A stretch of DNA of 64,000 bases, taken from positions 1 through 64,000 of the forward strand of contig CAIRES010000082.1 of NCBI GenBank assembly GCA_903877645.1. Direction: 5' to 3'. A program made the translations under genes and the position numbers. The notes beneath the pieces are model-generated. The model was not told where the DNA came from, did no database searches, and saw only the letters and a list, made by a program, of their open reading frames with translations. Below, one piece after another: positions 46,501 to 55,972 of this stretch; the stretch's first letter is position 1; each line of letters opens with the position of its first letter. The DNA comes from an uncultured Bacteroidota bacterium (GTDB lineage: Bacteria > Bacteroidota > Bacteroidia > Chitinophagales > Chitinophagaceae).

Positions 46501-47211
46501 AGGCAGCTTATACCTGCTGAAGTCATTCCCGGTCACATTATTCACCAGCTCCAGGATATCCTTTAACAACAATTCATCCTTTTTATTCAATTGGTTGAAT
46601 GATTTCAGCAATGGTGCTTCATTGATATACTCTACCAGTTCATCGCCTATCATTTCCGGGGCCAGTATGATGTCCGCATACCCCGTATTGATAGCGCTGT
46701 TCGGCATACCGTCAAACTCCGCTGTCAAAGGATCCTGAACGATCACTACTCCGCCTGCATTTTTTATTGCTTCTATTCCTATAGTACCATCAGTACCTGT
46801 ACCTGAAAGGATCACACCTATCGCGTTACTTCTCTTTTCTTTGGCCAGCGATTCCAGGAAGATATCTATAGACAGTGTTGGTATCCCGGATCTTTTTTTG
46901 TCCTCCAGCACTAATCGGCCATTTTTCACACGCATGGTCTTTTTGCTGGGGATCAGGTATACGTTGTCCGGCATTACCTCCATATTTTCACCGGCCTCAT
47001 GCACCGGCATCGCTGTATGCTTGGCCAGCAATTCCCCCATCAGGCTTTTATAATCGGGAGATAAATGCTGTACGATCACAAATGCAAATCCTGTATCCGA
47101 ACGCATATTATCAAAGAGGTCCTGTATAGCTTTAAGGCCGCCCGCAGATGCTCCTATGCCTACTATATTTAGTGCTTTATTCGTATCTTTGATTATACTA
47201 TTGTCCGCCAT
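43558..47211 (-). CDS. CheB-CheR-PAS hybrid histidine kinase
   Basis: A 1217-residue multidomain protein. Order: CheB-type methylesterase ([37 protein letters not shown]; about 15-200), CheR-type methyltransferase ([31 protein letters not shown]; about 215-480), a long heptad coiled coil of repeated SNEELQS units (about 650-735), PAS-like sensors (about 740-960), HisKA ([16 protein letters not shown]) and HATPase ([20 protein letters not shown]). It has no receiver; the divergent response regulator 53 nt away is the likely partner. No classical chemotaxis genes lie nearby. An upstream ATG at 47223 is an alternative start. Confidence 0.92.
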   Translation of the reverse strand: MADNSIIKDTNKALNIVGIGASAGGLKAIQDLFDNMRSDTGFAFVIVQHLSPDYKSLMGELLAKHTAMPVHEAGENMEVMPDNVYLIPSKKTMRVKNGRLVLEDKKRSGIPTLSIDIFLESLAKEKRSNAIGVILSGTGTDGTIGIEAIKNAGGVVIVQDPLTAEFDGMPNSAINTGYADIILAPEMIGDELVEYINEAPLLKSFNQLNKKDELLLKDILELVNNVTGNDFSRYKLPTINRRLIKRMMEKNIKSMDDYYRLLVSDGTEVNALSKEFLINVTKFFRDEEAFTAVNRHVLPGIFNNKTDSEIIKVWSVACSSGEEAYSLAMLFYEYMERYKKQEYTVKIFATDIDQDALATASKAFYPKSALKDMSADRIKRFFVAEGDGYTVSAVIRKMVIFAKHDITKDPPFGKIELLSCRNMLIYMNPVLQKKVLRSFHFALNEGGYLFLGPSESLGALKEYLQDVDKKWKIYKCATKAKLSANDTFFSPVTRESFTNFGAPKAKNALNHVPEIFKDTLLEEYQYAGIYIDREMEVKQAMGNFRNFMNFPKEKFNFNLLKLAPTDLGIALGIQVRKAIQTNERAVAKKIKVHDGKDVRYITIVVKPFLSQKEYLQPFLFVILHEEIKEKAVTENTSISVNASDAERIQLLEQELGEVRENLQAVIEEVESANEELQSSNEEIISSNEELQSTNEELQSLNEELHTVNAEHQLKIKELIELNDDLNNYFQNSYVGQLMIDEKLRIRKFSPSVTGQINLIENDIGRPVTDISVNFAHLNFVNEIKTVMKTGEAIEKEIALNNGKSFLMRIAPYVRLDGSMEGVVVNFIDVSEVKGLNEIVQGIFNSSPNGIVALKAIKAGEDKIVDFEIIAANNNSMQVLDEGETSIVGKKILKEQGLNIVGYFEAFVAVVKSGAPFHGEYKNVHTGKWYEVDAIRMRSGLVATFTDTTQKKEAADTISGSFLKLKNNAEELKVMNSKLEQTNYDLLQFASVASHDLKEPLRKIQVYGNFLKDKMETDPAAQENKYIEKIISASNRMQILIDDVLTLSKLSNSEFAMVPVNLDDIIGQITDDVDITIKEKGAEVKKGALGEVNGVRGQMRQLFQNLILNSLKFNNKENPKVFIRRKDVSKDEAKEYGIDASKYVCIEVADNGIGFEDQFSDKIFGLFQRLNGNIYQGTGIGLSICKKIVDNHKGFISAKGKPGDGATFRILLPLAESN

Positions 47212-47264
47212 TGTAATCCTCATTAAAATATCCGAAATTCATAATTTGCTATAAAAACTAAGCC

Positions 47265-47666
47265 ATGAATACTTCCTTATATATTTTACTAATTGAGGAT
47301 GATGCGGATGATGTGGAATTATTACGTGATGCACTCAATAATAGCAACGTGGAGCACACGATGCAGGTGATCAATAACGGTGGTACGGCTTCCGTTTTTC
47401 TCAAGACAAATACACAGCTTCCTGATGTTATAGTTATGGATCTTAATATCCCGAAGGTTCATGGCATGGATGTCCTGAGAGAAGTACGGGCGTCGTCTCC
47501 ATATAATAACGTTCCGGTCATTATTTTAACAACTTCTTCTTCCCCCGAGGACAGGAAAAAAGCGTTGGAGCTCGGTGCAGACGAATTCCTGATAAAACCT
47601 ACCACATCGCAAGGCCTATATGAGGTCGCCTCTTTGATAGCCAGAGCCGCATCGCATAATAATTAG
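47265..47666 (+). CDS. Rcp1-like single-domain response regulator
   Basis: A 133-residue CheY-fold receiver without an output domain. Acidic pocket IEDDADDVELL, phospho-acceptor Asp in VIVMDLNIPKVHGMDVL (about residue 58), switch Thr/Ser in VIILTTSSSPED and Lys in FLIKPT. The IEDDADD and DLNIPK strings place it with Rcp1-type regulators that partner PAS/phytochrome-like kinases. It is transcribed divergently from the CheB-CheR-kinase gene, which points to a shared control region and a joint pathway. Confidence 0.92.
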   Translation: MNTSLYILLIEDDADDVELLRDALNNSNVEHTMQVINNGGTASVFLKTNTQLPDVIVMDLNIPKVHGMDVLREVRASSPYNNVPVIILTTSSSPEDRKKALELGADEFLIKPTTSQGLYEVASLIARAASHNN

Positions 47667-47698
47667 TTGCAATTTAGACTAACCATAATACTCGTTAT

Positions 47699-49603
47699 AT
47701 GAAACACCTTCTTTCTGCTATTATACTCTGTTGCTTTTTAAACACAGCCACAGCACAGGTCATTACCACAATTGCCGGCACGGGCACTATAGGCTATACC
47801 GGCGATGGCAGCGCTGCCACTACAGCCACCCTTGATCAGCCGCAGGGAATCGCTGCAGACAATGCGGGAAATGTCTTTTTCGCAGATGTATTAAATCACT
47901 GTATCCGAAAGATCAGTGCAGCAGGTATCATCACCACAGTGGCAGGTACCGGCACAGCCGGCTATACCGCAGATGGCATTGCTGCTACAATTGCTGAACT
48001 GAACACCCCCCGCTCTGTAGCGGTTGATGCCGCAGGCAATTTATACATTGCAGACCAGATCAATAATCGAATCCGGAAAGTAGACCCTTCGGGCATCATC
48101 ACTACTTATGCAGGCAATGGCTCCCCGGGGTTTACCGGCGATAGTGGCCCCGCCACAGCCGCTGAGATATTCGACCCCTATGGTATCGCCACTGATGATA
48201 CCGGCAATGTTTACTTTGCCGACTTCGGTAATGGCCGCATCCGTAAGATCAGTACATCAGGCATCATCAATACCGTAGCAGGCGGAGGTACTTCTTATGC
48301 CGATAGCACTACAGCCACCGGCAGCGTTATTCTTTATCCTGCATACGTAGCTGTAGACACCAGCGGCAATGTCTTCTTCTCCGATCATTTCCGCAATATT
48401 GTACGCAAAGCCACTCCACTTGGTGTGGTTACCAATGTAGCCGGCGATAGCATCAGGGGCAATACCCCCTATGGCGATGGCGGCCCTGCCGATTCAGCAG
48501 GCCTATATCTTCCATTCGGCATAGCCGTCGATAATACAGGCAACCTCTATATTGCAGATAGCTACGACCACCGCATCCGCAAAGTAGATGCATCCGGCAG
48601 AATAGCAACAATAGCGGGCACAGGCACTCCCGGATTCAGCGGCGATGGCGGACTGCCCACCTTCGCCGAATTAAGGAACCCCATAGGTATTGCCGTTGAT
48701 CCCACAGGCAACCTCTACATTGGCGACAACGCCAATAACCGGGTACGCTATATTCCTGCCAATACCAATCACACACCCTTCTTTCTATATCATGTACAGG
48801 AGTTTTCCGTCTGCGAAGATCAACCTACCTCAATAACTTTATACCTCGCTGTAATAGACTCAGATGCCGGCCAAACTGAAATTTGGAACGTAATGACTGC
48901 ACCTTTACACGGAACTCTTTCTGTTAATGACACCGAAACATCTACCGGCAGCGTCATCAATCCATCCACAGCCACTTATACCCCCAACACCGGCTATACA
49001 GGCAGGGATACGTTTACCGTGCAGGTAACAGACGGCATTGCCGTCACTACAACCATAATTATTGTCGACATCGTAGCGCCTCTTGATGCCGGCATTACCT
49101 CCGGCATCAGCCACCTCTGCCCCGGCGACACTACAACTCTGTCGAACACAACAACAAGTGGCACCTGGAGTGTCTCAAACGCTCATGCATCTGTTTTGCC
49201 TTCCACCGGAAAAGTGACCGCAGTCTCGGAGGGTACAGATACCGTCTTTTATTCTAAAAGTAATGCATGCGGTATAGTAAGGGACTCTTTCGAAGTAACA
49301 ATTTTCTCCACCGCCCATTGCGATTCGGTAAGTGCCGCTCCTGACTTTAGTATGCCGAACAGACCGGACGTACTACTTTACCCCAATCCAACAAATAACT
49401 CCTTTACCATTGAGTTACCCACTCCAATAAGTGCCTATACAGCAATAACCATCACCGATCTTGCCGGCAGAACAGTTTTCACCCAAACAGCGTTCGCACA
49501 ACAAAAAATAAATATAGATACCAAACGGCTGGAACCAGGCAATTACATCGTAAAAATTGCCGCATGGACGTGTACCTACCAAAAGATACTAACAGTGCAA
49601 TAG
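47699..49603 (+). CDS. NHL-repeat secreted protein with T9SS sorting domain
   Basis: A 634-residue exported protein with a signal peptide (about 1-20, ending ATAQ). Six NHL-type repeats follow (about 25-355), each carrying GNLYIADxxNxRIRK-like text and a preceding TIAGTGTPGFSGDGG-like loop, predicted to form a six-bladed propeller. Then come two Ig-like segments (one with TYTPNTGYTGRDTFTVQV, the other CPGDTTTLSNTTTSGTWSVS) and a T9SS type A tail (LYPNPTNNSFTIELPTP). Likely a surface or secreted binding protein; the ligand is unknown. Confidence 0.88.
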   Translation: MKHLLSAIILCCFLNTATAQVITTIAGTGTIGYTGDGSAATTATLDQPQGIAADNAGNVFFADVLNHCIRKISAAGIITTVAGTGTAGYTADGIAATIAELNTPRSVAVDAAGNLYIADQINNRIRKVDPSGIITTYAGNGSPGFTGDSGPATAAEIFDPYGIATDDTGNVYFADFGNGRIRKISTSGIINTVAGGGTSYADSTTATGSVILYPAYVAVDTSGNVFFSDHFRNIVRKATPLGVVTNVAGDSIRGNTPYGDGGPADSAGLYLPFGIAVDNTGNLYIADSYDHRIRKVDASGRIATIAGTGTPGFSGDGGLPTFAELRNPIGIAVDPTGNLYIGDNANNRVRYIPANTNHTPFFLYHVQEFSVCEDQPTSITLYLAVIDSDAGQTEIWNVMTAPLHGTLSVNDTETSTGSVINPSTATYTPNTGYTGRDTFTVQVTDGIAVTTTIIIVDIVAPLDAGITSGISHLCPGDTTTLSNTTTSGTWSVSNAHASVLPSTGKVTAVSEGTDTVFYSKSNACGIVRDSFEVTIFSTAHCDSVSAAPDFSMPNRPDVLLYPNPTNNSFTIELPTPISAYTAITITDLAGRTVFTQTAFAQQKINIDTKRLEPGNYIVKIAAWTCTYQKILTVQ

Positions 49604-49755
49604 CAAACATGACTGCAAAAAAGAATTAGTATTTTTTCTCTACAAATTGGTACACGGGCTTTATTTGCTTAAAGCCTTGTTTAAAACACATCTTATATAG
49701 TCGCATTTTATCCTTTTTGTGGAAAAATTAATAACCTTTTTACGGCATTATGCTT

Positions 49756-49763
49756 TAATTTTG
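49756..49763 (+). promoter_or_regulatory. -7 box TAATTTTG upstream of pckA
   Basis: TAATTTTG matches TAnnTTTG and leaves a leader of about 35 nt to the pckA ATG. The rest of 49604-49755 is AT-rich without a gene. Confidence 0.5.
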
Positions 49764-49798
49764 CCGTCTGTTTCAATTTTTCATAAAAAGATAACATT

Positions 49799-51412
49799 AT
49801 GCAGGAATTTGGCAAAAAAAATCCATCGGTCAACTTATCAGACCTGGGCTTGAACGTGGGTATCGCGCATTGGAATCTCTCCCCCGAAGAATTAGTAAAA
49901 GCTTCACTCGACCTGGGGCAGGGCGTTCTCAACGATACCGGCGCATTGTGTGTGAACACCGGCAAATTTACCGGGCGTTCTCCGAAAGATAAGTTTACCG
50001 TGAAGGACGCTATCACAGAGAACAGTGCCGACTGGGGCGATGTCAACATCCCTATTTCCCCGGAGGCTTTTGATAAACTCTATGATAAGGTATGTGCCTA
50101 TATGGCCGGCAAAGAAGTATGGGTGCGCGATGCTTATGCGTGCGCCGACCCTAAATACCGTCTCAACATCCGCGTGGTCAACGAAACACCTTGGGCCAAC
50201 CTGTTCTGTAACGACCTGTTCCTGCGCCCAACTGCCGCAGAAATAGATACTCAGAAACACGACTGGCTCATCCTCCAGGCACCCGGCTTCCTTGCCGACC
50301 CTGCTGTGGATGGCACCCGCCAGGGCAATTTCACCATCGTTAACTTCACCCGCAAGATCATCCTCATCGGCGGCTCTGCCTATACCGGCGAGATGAAGAA
50401 AGGCATCTTTGGTGTCCTCAACTTCGTATTGCCACACGATCATAAGGTATTGAGCATGCATTGCTCGGCCAATGAAGGCAAAGACGGCGATGTAGCCCTG
50501 TTCTTCGGCCTCAGCGGCACCGGCAAAACAACACTCAGCGCCGACTCGCAGCGTGCCCTCATAGGCGACGACGAACATGGCTGGGCCGATAATTCCGTAT
50601 TCAACTTTGAAGGTGGCTGCTACGCAAAGTGTATTGACCTTAGCGCGGAAAAAGAGCCGGAGATCTATGCGGCCATCAAACCGGGAGCACTGCTCGAAAA
50701 CATCAAATTCCATGAAGGCACTAATAAAGTGGACTATGCTGATGCCAGCATCACAGAAAACACCCGCGCAGCCTATCCTATAGATTTCATTAAAAACTCA
50801 AAAGAGCCGTCTTACGGTGGCCAGCCAAAGAATGTGTTCTTCCTTACATGCGATGCGTTCGGCATACTGCCTCCTATATCCAAGCTCACCAAGGCGCAGG
50901 CTATGTACCACTTCATCAGTGGCTACACTGCCAAGGTTGCCGGCACAGAAGTAGGCGTTACCGAGCCACAGACCACTTTCTCCGCTTGTTTCGGGCGTGT
51001 GTTCCTGCCGCTGCACCCTACAAAGTATGCCGAACTGCTGGGCAAAAAACTGGAAGCTGATACCGGCGTGAATGTATGGCTGGTGAATACCGGCTGGAGT
51101 GGTGGTGCCTATGGAACCGGCAGCCGCATGAAACTCAGCTACACCCGATCCATGATCACAGCCGCCATGACCGGCCAACTGGATAATGTAAGCTATGAAG
51201 CACATCCCGTATTCGGCGTACTGATGCCAAATACAGTACCCAACGTGCCTGCGGAAATATTGTCGCCACGCAACACATGGGCTGATAAAGAAGCTTACGA
51301 CAAAAAAGCAAACGAATTGGCAGGCCTGTTCATCAAGAACTTCGCCAAATATGCCGACCAGGCAAACGAAGAAATTCGTTCTGCAGCACCGGTAGCACTC
51401 GTTAGTGCCTAA
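49799..51412 (+). CDS. pckA: Phosphoenolpyruvate carboxykinase (ATP)
   Basis: A 537-residue ATP-type PEPCK with FTGRSPKDKF, the kinase P-loop FFGLSGTGKTTLSAD (about 240-254), LIGDDEHGW (metal site) and VWLVNTGWSGGAYGTG. It interconverts oxaloacetate and phosphoenolpyruvate, in gluconeogenesis or in CO2 fixation during fermentation. It stands alone, with its own -7 box and a strong terminator. Confidence 0.96.
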   Translation: MQEFGKKNPSVNLSDLGLNVGIAHWNLSPEELVKASLDLGQGVLNDTGALCVNTGKFTGRSPKDKFTVKDAITENSADWGDVNIPISPEAFDKLYDKVCAYMAGKEVWVRDAYACADPKYRLNIRVVNETPWANLFCNDLFLRPTAAEIDTQKHDWLILQAPGFLADPAVDGTRQGNFTIVNFTRKIILIGGSAYTGEMKKGIFGVLNFVLPHDHKVLSMHCSANEGKDGDVALFFGLSGTGKTTLSADSQRALIGDDEHGWADNSVFNFEGGCYAKCIDLSAEKEPEIYAAIKPGALLENIKFHEGTNKVDYADASITENTRAAYPIDFIKNSKEPSYGGQPKNVFFLTCDAFGILPPISKLTKAQAMYHFISGYTAKVAGTEVGVTEPQTTFSACFGRVFLPLHPTKYAELLGKKLEADTGVNVWLVNTGWSGGAYGTGSRMKLSYTRSMITAAMTGQLDNVSYEAHPVFGVLMPNTVPNVPAEILSPRNTWADKEAYDKKANELAGLFIKNFAKYADQANEEIRSAAPVALVSA

Positions 51413-51435
51413 TAATATTATAGTTGATCATTGTT

Positions 51436-51468
51436 AGCAAAGGGGCCGATGGCCCCTTTGCTATTTTG
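51436..51468 (+). terminator. Terminator after pckA
   Basis: agcaaaggggcc pairs with ggcccctttgct around a 3-nt loop, followed by attttg. It also lies beyond the end of the O-antigen ligase gene on the other strand. Confidence 0.85.
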
Positions 51469-51550
51469 CCGATTTATGTCTACGGTACAATCCTTGTCTA
51501 AGATTTTGATAACTAAGAGAGTGCGATAGCGTCAGAACGTTTAAGAACCG

Positions 51551-52810
51551 TCAGACGCGTTTTGGGACTGGTTCTGCCGATGTTTCCCCCTTCCTCATTT
51601 CCTGCAACTGTAGTAGTAGGAAGAACAGGTACACAAACACCCCGTTCTGTATCTCGAGTACAGGCTCTATCATCAATTCAAAAAACAATATCAGCCACAC
51701 TACAAAAAAGAAAAAGCTCTGCCTGTTCTTCTTCAGCCAGAAAAGAGGCATGAACACCCAGCCCATAAACAGCAGCATTACCGGTATGCCGCACCCCAGC
51801 GCCACTACCAGGAACTGGTTATGCGGTATCAGGATACTGCTTTCCACCACTTGCGGATGCCATTGCGCGTAGCCCCGTTTCATCTCGTCCATAATATCGC
51901 CTGCACCTACCCCCGTTAGCGGGTGTTGGGCAATGAGGCGCGAGGCGATCATATAAGAGTACATCCTGTTAATGTCGCCATAGTTGCCCGACTTATCATT
52001 CCGCATCAGCATCAGGAACGTATAGTGCATATACTGCTGCCTTAGCTTAAGTGTGGGTATGTACTTTATCCCCAGCGTCAATATCACAGGTACTGCAACA
52101 ATTATCAACAAACCGGCCAGCCGCCTGCGGGCAACTGTGATATAAATGCCCCAGCAAATGGCAAACAGGTACAATGCTACCAACCCTACTTTAGCGGCAA
52201 GTATGTGAATGTATATAACCATTATGGACATGCTTACACCCACTATCCATTTTACACGCTTATCATCCATGCGGGGCCAGCTATATACACACCAGATAAA
52301 GAACAGCACTATGGCCAGGCTGAAACGAATATGGTCCTGCTCACAAGGCGTAGGCAGCAGGTGCGATACCCCATATTGCAATATATAATGCTCCGGATCT
52401 CTCGCCAAAAATGATAAGCTATAGCTGATACCACCCAATAATATCAGGGATACCCCCGCATTCATAATGCTCAGCTGGCGGGCGGAAAAAGAAGGCATAT
52501 AGCTATACGCCAGCGGCAGCAACATCACCGGCAGTAATATCTGCACCTCGCCCCCCCAATGGTGCTTATTCTCACTCCAGAACCACGTAAGCGCATAACA
52601 GGCTATCCATACCATGCCCAGCACCCACCATTTATTGCGTGGCCACTGCTTTATAGAAACATCTCTTATGGCATTGACACCATACAAAAATGTAAATACA
52701 GACAAAATAAAAGGTGATATGAGCAAGCCCAGCATACATCCCAATATGCATATTAATGCAATATTGGATTTCGCTAACATCTTATTATTTAGAAAACTAC
52801 TTTTGCTCAC
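51551..52810 (-). CDS. O-antigen ligase/polymerase family membrane protein
   Basis: A 419-residue protein with ten or more membrane segments and the Wzy_C-type periplasmic loop carrying RLIAQHPLTGVGAGDI and ILIPHNQFLVVA, the conserved features of O-antigen ligases such as WaaL. The N-terminal MSKSS start is plausible; an internal ATG lies 10 codons on. It would act at the periplasmic face in lipopolysaccharide or polysaccharide assembly, consistent with the WecA-like transferase encoded at 53.8 kb. Ligase versus polymerase cannot be resolved. Confidence 0.85.
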   Translation of the reverse strand: MSKSSFLNNKMLAKSNIALICILGCMLGLLISPFILSVFTFLYGVNAIRDVSIKQWPRNKWWVLGMVWIACYALTWFWSENKHHWGGEVQILLPVMLLPLAYSYMPSFSARQLSIMNAGVSLILLGGISYSLSFLARDPEHYILQYGVSHLLPTPCEQDHIRFSLAIVLFFIWCVYSWPRMDDKRVKWIVGVSMSIMVIYIHILAAKVGLVALYLFAICWGIYITVARRRLAGLLIIVAVPVILTLGIKYIPTLKLRQQYMHYTFLMLMRNDKSGNYGDINRMYSYMIASRLIAQHPLTGVGAGDIMDEMKRGYAQWHPQVVESSILIPHNQFLVVALGCGIPVMLLFMGWVFMPLFWLKKNRQSFFFFVVWLILFFELMIEPVLEIQNGVFVYLFFLLLQLQEMRKGETSAEPVPKRV

Positions 52811-52852
52811 AGGTTCATTACTTTTCCTTACAACGGTTAAAACAATTTTTTA

Positions 52853-53770
52853 GTGCAGGGCAATATCCGACAAATAGGTGAACAAGTGAAAAATGGCAGC
52901 TTCCTCGCCCTGGCGAGGGGCATCACCATTGTAGAGAATGAGCTCGATGGATATGCATCCCTTTTACTCAACCTACAGGACAACCGCCCTGCCCGGGTGG
53001 TGGGTATTACCGGACCGCCCGGCGCTGGCAAAAGTACATTGGTAAATGCATTGCTTCGCTACTGGCTCAAAGAAAATAAAAAGATCGCCGTTATTGCAGT
53101 TGATCCTTCTTCGCCTTTCAATTACGGTGCACTCCTCGGCGATCGTATCCGCATGAGCGAGTTTTATACCAACCCTAATATATACATCCGCTCCCTGGCC
53201 ACCCGTGGCGCGCTGGGCGGACTAAATGCAAAAATAATAGAGATCACAGATCTCGTAAAGGCAGCCCCTTTTGACCTCGTACTCGTGGAGACCGTCGGCG
53301 TGGGACAGAGTGAGGTGGAAATAGCCGGGCTGGCAGATTGCACAGTAGTGGCCCTTGTGCCTGAGGCAGGTGATGAAGTGCAGACGCTCAAAGCAGGGGT
53401 AATGGAAATAGCCGATATCTTTGTCGTGAATAAGGCCGAGCGCGATGACGCCGAGGCCCTCTACCGTAGCCTGCGTATACTGGCGCACGAAAAAGCTACG
53501 GATGAAGGCGAGATGCCCGTGATCAAGACCATCGCGACTACCGATGCCGGCATTGCTGAGCTCGCCTCTGCTATCACAGATCACCTTGCCAAACAGAAAG
53601 AGCTTCCTGCCAAACGCCTGCAATTACTGGCACAAAAAGCCTGGCAACTCATACAAAGCCACCGCATGAAAGATGTGGATCACGAAAAACTGAACAGAGA
53701 CCTGGCAATTGCCATGCAAAAAGACGATTTTAATTTATACGCTTTCACAAGGCAATTTATAAAAGCTTAG
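52853..53770 (+). CDS. meaB: Methylmalonyl-CoA mutase-associated GTPase MeaB
   Basis: A 305-residue G3E-type GTPase starting with GTG. Walker A is GITGPPGAGKSTLVNAL (about residue 52), DPSSPFNYGALLGDRIRM is the MeaB-specific switch region, VETVGVGQSEVEIAGLAD is Walker B, and VVNKAERDDAE the base-specific loop. MeaB loads and protects B12 in methylmalonyl-CoA mutase. No mutase gene is visible in the window; the carboxylase at 9.9 kb may belong to the same pathway. Confidence 0.94.
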   Translation: MQGNIRQIGEQVKNGSFLALARGITIVENELDGYASLLLNLQDNRPARVVGITGPPGAGKSTLVNALLRYWLKENKKIAVIAVDPSSPFNYGALLGDRIRMSEFYTNPNIYIRSLATRGALGGLNAKIIEITDLVKAAPFDLVLVETVGVGQSEVEIAGLADCTVVALVPEAGDEVQTLKAGVMEIADIFVVNKAERDDAEALYRSLRILAHEKATDEGEMPVIKTIATTDAGIAELASAITDHLAKQKELPAKRLQLLAQKAWQLIQSHRMKDVDHEKLNRDLAIAMQKDDFNLYAFTRQFIKA

Positions 53771-53788
53771 ACCGTTGTACACTACCCT

Positions 53789-54865
53789 ATGAGCGCAGGC
53801 CTTACTCCATATATCTTATACCTCATTGCGGTCACTGTATCATTCGCAGTCAGTGTATATACGGTGCGTAAAGTGCTGTTCATCACCACTAAGCGAAAGA
53901 TCTATGATATACCCGATGATACCCGCAAGATACATGGCCCCGGCATACCCAGCCTGGGCGGCATAGGCATCTTCACAGGTTATATGCTGGGTGCTGCGTA
54001 TTTTATGTATAGCGGCGATTGGGTATTTATCATTGCATCATCGGTCCTGCTTTTTTTCACCGGGGTATATGACGACCTCATGAACATGCGGCCATCTAAA
54101 AAACTATTGGCACAGATCATAGCCTCTGCAATCACTATATACTTCGCCGACATCCGCATCACTTCCCTTTACGGCTTTGCAGGTATCGAGGAACTCCCAT
54201 GGCTCATCAGCTTTATAGTTACCACGCTGGCGTGCGCTTTCTTTATTAATGTATTCAATTTTATAGATGGCATAGACGGGCTGGCCGGCATCATTGCGGT
54301 ACTCTGCACCGCATTGCTTGGCGCACTCTTTGCACTCCAGTCCAATACTTCCCTTGCAGGCATATCTTTTAGCTTATGTGGCGCTACCATCGGCTTACTG
54401 TTCTTTAACTTTGCACCTGCAAAAATATACATGGGCGATACGGGCTCCATGCTCCTCGGCTTCATGATATTTATCCTGTGTGTGTTGTTGGTACAGCATT
54501 TCCCTAACGCCGGGTATACACCGGTAAATTCATTGATACACTCTGCACGTGGCGCATTAATGATCGCCATCGCTATCCTCTACATGCCCGTTTATGATGG
54601 CATCCGCGTCTTTGTACTGCGGGCATCCAAGGGTATCTCTCCCCTCAAGGCAGATCGTACCCACCTCCATTACTACCTGCTCGATGCAGGCTTCACCCAT
54701 TCCCGGGCTGCCCTGGTCATCGTTTCCACGAATATCCTGATCATTGCCCTTGCCTTCCTCATGCAGGATGTGGCTCCTTTCATTACGCTACTATGTATTA
54801 CCGCGCTTACATCGTTGGTGCTGCTTGTGGTGTATAAGATGCGGGAGCAGAAGATGGCAAAGTAG
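53789..54865 (+). CDS. WecA/TagO-like undecaprenyl-phosphate GlcNAc-1-phosphate transferase
   Basis: A 358-residue member of the MraY/WecA family with about ten membrane segments. Conserved cytosolic motifs are GIPSLGGIGIFTG, GVYDDLMNMRPSKK, FINVFNFIDGIDGLAG, AKIYMGDTGSMLLGF and DRTHLHYYLLDAGF, the last matching the C-terminal His motif of the WecA branch. It starts lipid-linked glycan synthesis on undecaprenyl phosphate. It lies 18 nt after meaB and is probably co-transcribed by position rather than by function. Confidence 0.9.
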   Translation: MSAGLTPYILYLIAVTVSFAVSVYTVRKVLFITTKRKIYDIPDDTRKIHGPGIPSLGGIGIFTGYMLGAAYFMYSGDWVFIIASSVLLFFTGVYDDLMNMRPSKKLLAQIIASAITIYFADIRITSLYGFAGIEELPWLISFIVTTLACAFFINVFNFIDGIDGLAGIIAVLCTALLGALFALQSNTSLAGISFSLCGATIGLLFFNFAPAKIYMGDTGSMLLGFMIFILCVLLVQHFPNAGYTPVNSLIHSARGALMIAIAILYMPVYDGIRVFVLRASKGISPLKADRTHLHYYLLDAGFTHSRAALVIVSTNILIIALAFLMQDVAPFITLLCITALTSLVLLVVYKMREQKMAK

Positions 54866-55006
54866 CTGCTACACCTGTGCTTGCCACCGGCACTGGTGTT
54901 GAATTCTCAATGTGCTTCGAGCCACACGCCAAACATGCTTTGACTTTAATCCGTACAAATTATCATAAGACCGATTTATTGTGGTAACTTCATCGAAATA
55001 GATAAA

Positions 55007-55216
55007 ATGCAGATAGAGATCAATGCTTTCAGGGAGTTTATGACAGCGCAGAAAATGGAAAGCACAAAAGATGAAGTAAATGAAACATGGGTAAAAGGAA
55101 CTTTCGCCATACCATCTCCCCTTGATGCCACCTTTTTCAACCTGAATAGTGATGCCAAAGCCCAACTGAGCAAAATGGGCCTGTTGAACCGGTTCATATC
55201 TCACTTTGGCAGATGA
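55007..55216 (+). CDS. Small protein of unknown function
   Basis: A 69-residue frame with no recognised domain. It is rich in charged residues at the N-terminal helix (MQIEINAFREFMTAQKMEST) and ends in LLNRFISHFGR. Codon use looks coding and the reading continues without low-complexity, but no ribosome site or homologue is known to me. It lies between the WecA-like gene and the tRNA. A longer frame on the opposite strand covers the same bases and looks like a shadow. Confidence 0.5.
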   Translation: MQIEINAFREFMTAQKMESTKDEVNETWVKGTFAIPSPLDATFFNLNSDAKAQLSKMGLLNRFISHFGR

Positions 55217-55260
55217 TAAAAGAGCCACCTTACGGCAGCTCTTTTACATATACTGAAAAG

Positions 55261-55332
55261 TGGTCCCGCCAAGAATCGAACTTGGATCTAAAGTTTAGGA
55301 AACTTCTATTCTATCCATTGAACTACGGGACC
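55261..55332 (-). tRNA. tRNA-Arg (anticodon CCU)
   Basis: 72 nt fold into a cloverleaf on the minus strand: acceptor ggtcccg/cgggacc, D-arm gttc/gaat, anticodon stem gaagt/acttt around the loop ttcctaa, a 4-nt variable region and T-arm ccaag-ttcgatt-cttgg, with discriminator A. The anticodon at loop positions 34-36 is CCT, reading AGG. The 3' CCA is not encoded. Confidence 0.95.
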
Positions 55333-55408
55333 GGCTGAATAGCCAAAACGTTCAACGAGGTGCAAAAGTAAGATTATATCCAAATCATACCAACAAAGCC
55401 ATATAAAT

Positions 55409-55440
55409 ATAAAACCACCCTATGCAGGGTGGTTTTATAT
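55409..55440. terminator. Terminator between tRNA region and the small lipoprotein gene
   Basis: aaaaccaccc (55411-55420) pairs perfectly with gggtggtttt (55427-55436) around a 6-nt loop, with A/T flanks. It lies just past the stop of the lipoprotein gene on the minus strand. Confidence 0.85.
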
Positions 55441-55459
55441 TTATTACTTCTCTGTAAGA

Positions 55460-55885
55460 TTATTTAGTACCGGTAAAAGTGCATGATGCAGATATAGTAC
55501 CTGTAGCCGTTTCCGTTAGGGTCAATGTACTGCCAGATATAGTGCGTGCACCGCTGATCGTATATGAATTGCCACAGCCATCAGTATAGGTTTGCGAAGG
55601 GAATACAACATTATTCCCGCTGGCTGTCCCTGAAAATGTAATTGCCTTGGTACAAGAGCCACTGCCAACACTGCCTGTAGTACTTACCGTATTGCCGCTT
55701 GATGTTAATATAAACGAAGCCGTACCACCGCATGAGCTTGTGCCATTCGAGGTGCCTGCAAATATAGCTCCGGCATTGCCACTACTATTTGAGCTTTTAG
55801 TACAGGAAGAAACAGTGATCAAAGAAAGAGATACCAGCGCTAATAATAACCTGCTTTTGAAAATTCTGAGTTTCGGTTTTTTCAT
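55460..55885 (-). CDS. Ser/Thr/Gly-rich lipoprotein of unknown function
   Basis: A 141-residue predicted lipoprotein with a basic N-terminus, a hydrophobic core and lipobox VSSC near residue 28. The mature part consists of short beta-like strands rich in Ser, Thr and Gly, with several cysteines (SSCGGTASF, SGSCTKAI, TDGCGNSY, SASCTF) that could pair as disulfides. I do not recognise a named family. Expected at the outer membrane. It has its own terminator and stands upstream of no obvious partner. Confidence 0.75.
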   Translation of the reverse strand: MKKPKLRIFKSRLLLALVSLSLITVSSCTKSSNSSGNAGAIFAGTSNGTSSCGGTASFILTSSGNTVSTTGSVGSGSCTKAITFSGTASGNNVVFPSQTYTDGCGNSYTISGARTISGSTLTLTETATGTISASCTFTGTK

Positions 55886-55972
55886 ATATGTTTTATTTTA
55901 TGATTCAACACAAGGTAATATCTTTTTCAATAGTTCGCATAACAAATTTTAGCTGCTATATATGCAATAGGG

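Noticed and set aside
54869-55228. A 119-codon minus-strand frame overlapping the small gene at 55007
   Set aside because: The translation is rich in Cys, His and Tyr with no start context; the plus-strand 69-codon frame is the better candidate.
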